Positions 9,778 through 14,798 of a stretch of 64,000 bases of DNA are shown here, piece by piece; within the stretch, counting starts at the first letter, position 1, and every line of letters starts with the position of its first letter. The notes beneath the pieces are model-generated. The model had not been told where the DNA came from, made no database searches, and saw nothing but the letters and a program-made list of their open reading frames with translations. Source of the stretch: Aquimarina rhabdastrellae. Lineage in GTDB: Bacteria; Bacteroidota; Bacteroidia; Flavobacteriales; Flavobacteriaceae. The DNA lies in assembly GCA_947387485.1 (NCBI GenBank), contig CANDNT010000018.1:1-64000 (forward strand), in the 5' to 3' direction. The translations under genes were made by a program, and so were the position numbers.

Positions 9778-10015
9778 ACAAAACTCTCTATCTTCCTATA
9801 CCCTCTTTTTATTTCAACATTTACAAAATACGGTTTAAGCGTATTTATTTTATCAATTTACCTCATTACACCGTAACTTATTTATATCTAATTTTAATAA
9901 CGTTATTTTTTTTAGAATTCAATCATCGTTTCTCCCCCGAATCTAGATATGAAATTCATCCTATGCTAATAGTATTTAATTCAAATTAAACCTATTAATA
10001 ATTCAGATATATTAC

Positions 10016-11614
10016 ATGAAAAACAACATTGAAAGTATTGTTGAAAATGTGTTAATTCATAATGGAATTAACGATTACGACAAGCAAGATTTAGAATTAC
10101 AATTACAAATCCATCCCAATTACCCTAGTTTCAATGCTATTACCGATACATTAGATTATTTTAATATAGATAATATTGCTGTCGAGGTTCCAAAAGAAGC
10201 TTTGGATCAACTACCTGATAGTTATATCTCTTTGGTAACCTCTAGTGAGGATGATCAAGAAATTGTTTCTGTATTAAGAAAAAAGGATACTATTCACATT
10301 AAATATCCTGATCAAAAATCTGAAAAAATTTCTATCTCTGAATTTGAAAAAAGATGGATTCCTAAAGTTATTGCAGTAGAACATAATGGCTCTTCTGATT
10401 TTACTTCTTCTAGATCTCAATTAAACACACTTTTGATAGCTGGTTTTGCTTTAAGCATAATAGCTCTGACTTTCTTTAAGAATTGGGATATTCAAGCTAT
10501 TAGCTTTTTAGGTCTTTCTATTATAGGTGGAATTTTTGGTTATTTCGCCGTAAGGGAAAGCTTAGGTTTACAATCACAAACTATGCATCAATTTTGTACT
10601 ACAGTAGGAAATACAAACTGTGGTGATGTAATCAATAGTGCCAATGGTAAGTTATTTAACAATTTCGGGATTGCAGATGCTAGTTTTGTTTACTTTACTG
10701 GTTTAGCAATTTATCAGTTCTTTTTTGGATTCACTTCTGTTTTAGTTTTCCCTTCTTTATTAAGTATTCCTATTATTTTTTATGCATTATATACTCAAGC
10801 ATTTAAAATCAAAAAATGGTGTGCTATTTGTCTTGCAATTAGCGCCATAACGATTACAATGTCAACTATTGCTATTATTTCATTACCTATAACTTTTGAT
10901 CTTTTAATTACAGCTCAATTTGTAGCCTTATTGAGTTTAATTACGCTAGGTTATATTCAGGTTAAAGAAAAATTAGTTGAAAATAAAAAGCAAAAAAACG
11001 AGAACATCACCCTTAATCGCTTTAAAAGAGATGGTCAAATTTTTAATCATTTATTTTCACAATCAGATCGTATTGAAAATATAAATAGCATTCCTAATGA
11101 GATTATTATCGGTAATCCTAATGCTAATTTTAAAATTATAAGTGTAACCAATCCTATGTGCGGGTATTGTAAAGATGCTTTTAAAGCATATGCTAGAGTT
11201 GCAAAAAGCTTAGGCGATTCTGTACAAATTGCAATTAGACTCAGTGTACAACATGACAATTTAGATCATCCTGCCACGCAGATCAGTCTTCGTTTAATCG
11301 AGATTTATCATCAACAAGGGCAACAAGGTTTTATTAACGCTTATAGCGAATGGTTTGACGATCGTACTCCTACTACATGGATTCAAAAATATGGTAAACA
11401 TAGTACTGACGAAAAATTCACTACTGTATTGCAAAAACAAGCTGAATGGACTCAAGAAAACAATCTTTTCTACACACCTGCATCATTAATTAATGGTCAG
11501 TTTTATCCTAAGAAATATAGTTATGATGAGTTCTATCACTTTGTAAGTATTTTACATGATAGTTATCAATCTGAAGCTTATACTGGAACTCCCGCTAGTT
11601 TAGAAATCGTATAA
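10016..11614 (+). CDS. Pseudo-C39 / VKOR / DsbA-like fusion protein (disulfide-forming)
   Basis: The 532-residue protein has three parts. Residues 1-122 resemble a peptidase C39 domain (IHPNYPSFNAITDTLDYF; SISEFEKRWIPKVIAVE), but the catalytic Cys is absent and the usual His strand reads EIVSVL, so it is probably a non-catalytic C39-like domain. Residues about 137-315 form a VKOR-type membrane domain with loop cysteines C194 and C202 and the quinone-proximal pair C269-A-I-C272. Residues about 360-532 are a DsbA-like thioredoxin domain with C382-G-Y-C385 and a likely cis-Pro loop TPAS (P488). Known VKOR-thioredoxin fusions pass electrons from substrate thiols to quinone, making disulfides outside the cytoplasm. 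The gene ends 28 bp before a row of Cys-rich double-glycine-leader peptide genes. I infer that these are its substrates and that the C39-like part binds their leaders. Confidence 0.9.
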   Translation: MKNNIESIVENVLIHNGINDYDKQDLELQLQIHPNYPSFNAITDTLDYFNIDNIAVEVPKEALDQLPDSYISLVTSSEDDQEIVSVLRKKDTIHIKYPDQKSEKISISEFEKRWIPKVIAVEHNGSSDFTSSRSQLNTLLIAGFALSIIALTFFKNWDIQAISFLGLSIIGGIFGYFAVRESLGLQSQTMHQFCTTVGNTNCGDVINSANGKLFNNFGIADASFVYFTGLAIYQFFFGFTSVLVFPSLLSIPIIFYALYTQAFKIKKWCAICLAISAITITMSTIAIISLPITFDLLITAQFVALLSLITLGYIQVKEKLVENKKQKNENITLNRFKRDGQIFNHLFSQSDRIENINSIPNEIIIGNPNANFKIISVTNPMCGYCKDAFKAYARVAKSLGDSVQIAIRLSVQHDNLDHPATQISLRLIEIYHQQGQQGFINAYSEWFDDRTPTTWIQKYGKHSTDEKFTTVLQKQAEWTQENNLFYTPASLINGQFYPKKYSYDEFYHFVSILHDSYQSEAYTGTPASLEIV

Positions 11615-11642
11615 TTTAATCTCCATTAATAAAATCAAAATC

Positions 11643-11801
11643 ATGCAAAAACAAATTAAAACTATAAAAGGCATCTCTATAATAGAGAAAATCGACCAAC
11701 AATATATAATAGGTAGTACCCGTCATACTTTGGAAGCTTTATGCAATACAGATGATGATTGTATAAGTCCTGGAGGGTGTATTGATGGAGCTTGCTTTTA
11801 A
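11643..11801 (+). CDS. Cys-rich leader peptide 1 (52 aa)
   Basis: A 52-residue precursor-like peptide. The leader (MQKQIKTIKGISIIEK...) ends in IIGS, not GG, so processing may occur after G24. The core contains four cysteines at C34, C40, C46 and C51 with framework C-x5-C-x5-C-x4-C, including CNTDDDC and a terminal GACF. The same framework and both motifs occur in the next gene, so the two are paralogues. It starts 28 bp after the VKOR-fusion gene and follows an A-rich segment ending AAAATCAAAATC directly before the ATG, which recurs before several sister genes. Two intramolecular disulfides are the natural inference. I recognise no characterised peptide. Confidence 0.8.
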   Translation: MQKQIKTIKGISIIEKIDQQYIIGSTRHTLEALCNTDDDCISPGGCIDGACF

Positions 11802-11819
11802 TATAAGTTTTTAACTCAC

Positions 11820-12060
11820 AAATCATTTTATTCTAATCATAAAAAATCAAAATCATGCTAAAGCAAATTCAATTTATTCAAGGGGTAACTTTAATTAAAA
11901 AAACTTCTCAACAACAAATTTCAGGTGGTCAAGGACCAAGAGTAGGTTGCAATACAGACGATGATTGTTATGGAGATGCTGTATGTTTAGGAGGTGCTTG
12001 CTTTTTATAACCTCTCTCTCTTGTAAATCATTTTACTCTAATCATAAAAATCAAAATCAT
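11820..12060 (+). repeat. Direct repeats of the precursor 5' flank
   Basis: A 37-bp segment at 11820-11856, running up to and into the start codon of peptide 2, recurs as a 36-bp segment at 12025-12060 in front of the decayed third copy. The two differ by one T/C change and one A in a poly-A run. This shows that a unit containing 5' flank, leader and core was tandemly duplicated. Confidence 0.8.
11855..12010 (+). CDS. Cys-rich double-glycine peptide 2 (51 aa)
   Basis: A 51-residue precursor-like peptide. The leader MLKQIQFIQGVTLIKK ends in the double-glycine motif QQQISGG (G24-G25). The 26-residue core has cysteines C32, C38, C44 and C49 in the framework C-x5-C-x5-C-x4-C, with CNTDDDC and GGACFL. 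It is a clear paralogue of peptide 1 and, in its leader, of peptide 7. It lies in the same direction as the VKOR-fusion gene. The function of the mature peptide (toxin, signal or other) cannot be read from sequence. Confidence 0.85.
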   Translation: MLKQIQFIQGVTLIKKTSQQQISGGQGPRVGCNTDDDCYGDAVCLGGACFL

Positions 12061-12224
12061 ATTAATACAAGTTTCTAGACAAGGAAAGACATTAACTAAA
12101 CTGTTTCTACAAACTTTCGATGGTGAGTTGAATACTTGTATGCACAAAAGGTAAAATCGTATGTTCAAAAGGAGAAGAATATAGATAGTCCGGTATTTAT
12201 CCTGAACAACCTTATACTTGTTAA
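12059..12224 (+). pseudogene. Decayed Cys-rich precursor gene
   Basis: The 36-bp flank that precedes the ATG of peptide 2 is repeated here, but the start codon has become ATA (12059). The frame then reads a leader-like sequence (ILIQVSRQGKTLTKLF, compare MLKQIQFIQGVTLIKK). It continues to a Cys and stops at a TAA soon after CMHKR. Removing one A from the AAAA run before GG near 12148 restores a Cys-containing frame ending ...YPEQPYTC at 12224, although one in-frame TAG remains. Lost start, frameshift and stop together indicate a dead paralogue. Confidence 0.75.
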
Positions 12225-12280
12225 TTGTTATAGGTCTAAATCTTGTTAAATATTAATCTTTAAAAACAGCTTATATCATT

Positions 12281-12487
12281 ATGAAAGAAATTAGAAAAAT
12301 TAAAACTGCTTCTTTATTAACTAAAAAGGAGCAACAATCTATTCAAGGTGGTATAGGGATCCTAGATACACGAGAAGCTTGTGCTTGTATTGTATTAGGA
12401 CCTAGAGGGTATCTCGAAATTGTACCTGTAGACTGTGATAGTTTATGTCCAGATGGATCTCAATCCATTTCTGGTCTTGCATATTAA
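12281..12487 (+). CDS. Cys-rich double-glycine peptide 4 (68 aa)
   Basis: A 68-residue precursor. The leader MKEIRKIKTASLLTKKEQQS ends IQGG at residues 21-24. The core of 44 residues carries CAC and CDSLC, giving the framework C-x-C-x15-C-x3-C, the same type as peptide 9 (C-x-C-x13-C-x3-C) despite different leaders. The leader and the preceding 30 bp (TTAAAAACAGCTTATATCAT region) are nearly identical to those of the next gene, while the cores are unrelated. This indicates leader duplication with core replacement or rapid core divergence. Confidence 0.88.
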   Translation: MKEIRKIKTASLLTKKEQQSIQGGIGILDTREACACIVLGPRGYLEIVPVDCDSLCPDGSQSISGLAY

Positions 12488-12516
12488 TATTAATTTTTAA
12501 AACAGCTTATATCATT

Positions 12517-12708
12517 ATGAAAGAAATCAAAAAAATCAAAGATGCTTCTTTATTAACAAAAAAAGAACAACAATCTATCCAAGGAGGAAACCTTCAATTC
12601 CCTATTCCTTGCAGATCAAGAAGGGATTGTTTTCTAGCTATAGGGGAACTTGATTGGGCATGTGTATCTCAACCACATTCACCATTCAGTTATTGTCAAC
12701 CACTATAA
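12517..12708 (+). CDS. Cys-rich double-glycine peptide 5 (63 aa)
   Basis: A 63-residue precursor with leader MKEIKKIKDASLLTKKEQQS ending IQGG. The core begins NLQFPIP and contains CRSRRDC, then two more cysteines, framework C-x5-C-x10-C-x10-C. A longer in-frame start at 12445 exists, but it would overlap the previous gene and place a spurious sequence before the leader. The start at 12517 aligns exactly with that of peptide 4, including the conserved 5' flank. The core is a clear paralogue of peptide 6. Confidence 0.9.
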   Translation: MKEIKKIKDASLLTKKEQQSIQGGNLQFPIPCRSRRDCFLAIGELDWACVSQPHSPFSYCQPL

Positions 12709-12742
12709 TTTAATCAAACATTAATCTATAAAGATGCTTATT

Positions 12743-12925
12743 ATGTCTAAAGACCTTTTAAAAACAGCTACTCCATTAACTAAATCTGAGCAGAAAAAAA
12801 TAAATGGAGGTCAATATACTCCTATTTTATGTAGAACTCGTAGAGATTGTTTTGATGCTACGGGGGAATATGCTTGGGCATGTTCTGCTAGTCCAGGATT
12901 TTATGGATACTGCATCCCCTTATAA
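12743..12925 (+). CDS. Cys-rich double-glycine peptide 6 (60 aa)
   Basis: A 60-residue precursor. The leader MSKDLLKTATPLTKSEQKK ends INGG. The core contains CRTRRDC and two later cysteines, framework C-x5-C-x10-C-x9-C, closely matching peptide 5 (RRDCF, WAC, YC and a final PL shared). An in-frame ATG three codons upstream (12734) is possible, but the 12743 ATG aligns with the starts of peptides 4 and 5. Peptides 5 and 6 are the most similar core pair in the cluster together with 1 and 2. Confidence 0.9.
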   Translation: MSKDLLKTATPLTKSEQKKINGGQYTPILCRTRRDCFDATGEYAWACSASPGFYGYCIPL

Positions 12926-12952
12926 ATTAATTAATCTCAAAAATCAAACATC

Positions 12953-13123
12953 ATGCTTAAAAACATTCTAAACACCAACAAGGTAACAGTTTTACAGAAA
13001 TCACAACAAAAAAATATCAATGGAGGAGGAGGTTTAAATTCATTTTGCCACAACGATAGTGAGTGTGATCGCGGATTAGTCTGTGCTGGTTGCTTTTGCC
13101 GTCCAATAGGTGGACCAGTATAA
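12953..13123 (+). CDS. Cys-rich double-glycine peptide 7 (56 aa)
   Basis: A 56-residue precursor. The leader MLKNILNTNKVTVLQKSQQK ends INGG and matches the peptide 2 leader (MLK, VT, SQQ, GG). The core has five cysteines (C32, C38, C44, C47, C49) with CHNDSEC aligning to CNTDDDC of peptides 1 and 2, then CAGCFC. The odd cysteine count is unique in the cluster and would leave one thiol free for dimerisation, metal binding or attachment. The A-rich 5' flank ending CAAACATC before the ATG resembles those of peptides 1 and 2. Confidence 0.85.
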   Translation: MLKNILNTNKVTVLQKSQQKNINGGGGLNSFCHNDSECDRGLVCAGCFCRPIGGPV

Positions 13124-13150
13124 TAAAATAAAGTTAACTTTTTCATAACG

Positions 13151-13182
13151 ATCCAAAATCACTATTACTAGTGATTTTGGAT
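13151..13182 (+). terminator. Perfect hairpin inside the precursor cluster
   Basis: A 14-bp perfect stem (ATCCAAAATCACTA at 13151-13164, TTAC loop, complement at 13169-13182) is followed by TACTTTT. It lies between peptides 7 and 8. It could be a weak intrinsic terminator or attenuator lowering expression of peptides 8 and 9, or a processing site stabilising the upstream transcript. Confidence 0.65.
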
Positions 13183-13211
13183 TACTTTTAAATCATCATA
13201 AATATATAATC

Positions 13212-13430
13212 ATGAGTCAATTAAAAAAAATCAAAGACATTGTTATTTTAAACAAAAACGAACAAAAAAATATCAATGGAGCTATGTTATCACCTTTTTG
13301 TGCAGGAACAGGAACAGGAGGAGTTTCTTCACCTGGGTATTCACAAGCTTGTTTAGGTCGTACAGGAAAATGTATGATTAACGGATATTTAGCTGCTTGT
13401 AATCCTAACGGTTCTTTCTGGTTTTACTAA
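13212..13430 (+). CDS. Cys-rich leader peptide 8 (72 aa)
   Basis: A 72-residue precursor with leader MSQLKKIKDIVILNKNEQKN ending INGA, so the second glycine is replaced by alanine (GA-type sites are tolerated by C39 peptidases). The core is the longest in the cluster (about 48 residues), rich in Gly and Ser, with four cysteines in framework C-x16-C-x6-C-x8-C and an aromatic end GSFWFY. It lies after the internal hairpin and may be expressed at a different level from peptides 1-7. Confidence 0.85.
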   Translation: MSQLKKIKDIVILNKNEQKNINGAMLSPFCAGTGTGGVSSPGYSQACLGRTGKCMINGYLAACNPNGSFWFY

Positions 13431-13463
13431 TCAATATTAATCATTAAATAAATTACTCTAATC

Positions 13464-13622
13464 ATGTCAAAATTATCAAACATCAAAGGAATTAAAACCT
13501 TAGATAAAAGCTCTCAAAAAAATATTGCTGGAGGAGGTCCTCAAGGAGAATTCTCTTGCTATTGTAATGGGACTTACGTTGGAGAAGTTAGCAGCATAGC
13601 TGAATGCTGGAATGCTTGCTAA
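13464..13622 (+). CDS. Cys-rich double-glycine peptide 9 (52 aa)
   Basis: A 52-residue precursor with leader MSKLSNIKGIKTLDKSSQKN ending IAGG. The core (GPQGEFSCYC...CWNAC) has four cysteines at C32, C34, C48 and C52, framework C-x-C-x13-C-x3-C, and the last residue is Cys. Peptide 4 has the same arrangement (C-x-C-x15-C-x3-C). The stop codon at 13620-13622 is followed by a strong hairpin with a T run, so this is the last gene of the cluster. Confidence 0.85.
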   Translation: MSKLSNIKGIKTLDKSSQKNIAGGGPQGEFSCYCNGTYVGEVSSIAECWNAC

Positions 13623-13647
13623 TTAAATTCAGTATAAGATTATATTT

Positions 13648-13686
13648 GAAATTCCATTAATTCTAGAGTTAATGGAATTTCTTTTT
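13648..13686. terminator. Terminator of the peptide cluster
   Basis: A perfect 13-bp stem (GAAATTCCATTAA at 13648-13660, complement at 13669-13681) with an 8-nt loop is followed by TTTTT at 13682-13686. It sits between the convergent peptide cluster and the OppC-like gene and probably ends transcripts from the plus strand. Confidence 0.85.
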
Positions 13687-14797
13687 ACGTTTTTATATCT
13701 AAAGCATCTCTTAATGCATTCCCTATTAACATAAATGCCATCACTAAACTCATTATTGCCATCCCTGGTATAATTGCTAGATAGGCTTTTCCTAAAATAA
13801 TATATGAATAGTGATCTTTTATCATTGCACCCCAACTAGGCATAGGTGGTTGTGCTCCTATTCCTAAAAAGCTCAATCCACTTTCTATCAAAATTGCTCC
13901 AGCAAAATTAGCTGCTGAAATTACAATTACTGGCGCAAAACTATTAGGCAATATATGCTTCAGTATAATTCTAAAATTGGTATATCCTAATGCTTTTGCC
14001 GCAGTTACATATTGCTGCTGTTTTACGCTCATTACCTGCCCTCTAACTATTCTAGCCACTTCTACCCACATTGTTAATCCTACCGCTATAAAAACTTGCC
14101 AAAAGCCTTTTCCTAAAGCTAATGTAATTGCTATAACTAACAATAATGTTGGAATCGACCATGTCACATTAATTAACCACATTATAGCTGCGTCTAATCG
14201 CCCTCCATAAAAACCAGCTAAAGCTCCTAAAGGAATTCCTATCAATAAAGATATAAGTACTGCCACAAAACCTATAGCAAACGAAATTCTCGTTCCTATA
14301 ATCATTCTACTCAATAGGTCTCTACCGTATTTATCTGTACCTAAAACAAATGTTTTAGTCTTTATATATTTTTTTTCAATTTGTTCTAGCGAATATTCTT
14401 TAGGAAATTTACTTTTAGATATCCATTTGGTCATCCCATCTTCTTCCCCTTCTCTATAAGGAGTGATCTCGATACCGTCATTTTTAATACTATAACTAGT
14501 AATAGGAAGTTCTGTAGCTGTATTTTCTTTTCCAAAAAACAATCGATTTAATGATGATTGCTCTGCTTTATGTCTAGATGGTAGAGTAAGCATCTGAACT
14601 GTAAATCCAGGTGCTTTAGAATGAATAGATAAATGCATTTGATTTGCATTTACAGAATTATCTGGAGCTAGTATATATCCAAACAGCGCTATGACTCCAC
14701 ATGCTATAACAAACCAAAAACTCAAAACGCCCCAAAAATTCTTTTTGAATTTTTGGAGCGCTAATTTATTTAGTGATTTAGAAGATTTCTCTTGCAC
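13685..14797 (-). CDS. OppC-like ABC transporter permease
   Basis: A 370-residue inner-membrane permease of the oligopeptide/dipeptide importer type. One helix (about residues 22-45) is followed by an insertion of about 120 mostly polar residues, then the BPD_transp_1 domain with five helices. The family signature is present: LGTDKYGRDLLSRMIIGTR and the EAA loop (AAKALGYTNFRIILKHILPN). The N-terminal extracytoplasmic insertion is longer than in E. coli OppC. No OppB partner, ATPase or binding protein is adjacent. It begins 1 bp after the stop of the tail-specific protease gene, so the two are co-transcribed. Confidence 0.9.
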   Translation of the reverse strand: MQEKSSKSLNKLALQKFKKNFWGVLSFWFVIACGVIALFGYILAPDNSVNANQMHLSIHSKAPGFTVQMLTLPSRHKAEQSSLNRLFFGKENTATELPITSYSIKNDGIEITPYREGEEDGMTKWISKSKFPKEYSLEQIEKKYIKTKTFVLGTDKYGRDLLSRMIIGTRISFAIGFVAVLISLLIGIPLGALAGFYGGRLDAAIMWLINVTWSIPTLLLVIAITLALGKGFWQVFIAVGLTMWVEVARIVRGQVMSVKQQQYVTAAKALGYTNFRIILKHILPNSFAPVIVISAANFAGAILIESGLSFLGIGAQPPMPSWGAMIKDHYSYIILGKAYLAIIPGMAIMSLVMAFMLIGNALRDALDIKT

Positions 14798-14798
14798 T

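Noticed and set aside
12445-12516. Longer N-terminus for peptide 5
   Set aside because: It would overlap peptide 4 and add 24 residues before a leader that aligns perfectly at the ATG at 12517.
12937-13146. 69-residue minus-strand reading frame over peptide 7
   Set aside because: It is antisense to a precursor with a clear leader and Cys core, and its sequence shows no family features.
11820-13470. CRISPR-like array from recurring segments
   Set aside because: The repeats are 5' flanks and leader-coding sequences of paralogous genes, differ in length and sequence, and are not regularly spaced.
11643-13622. Lanthipeptide or sactipeptide cluster
   Set aside because: No LanB, LanC, LanM or radical-SAM gene is present, and the only modification-type enzyme is a disulfide oxidase; the cores are Cys-rich without consistent Ser/Thr partners.
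13685-14797. OppC-like permease as exporter of the Cys-rich peptides
   Set aside because: Family features are those of importers, it has no peptidase domain or ATPase, and it lies on the opposite strand beyond a terminator in the prc transcript.
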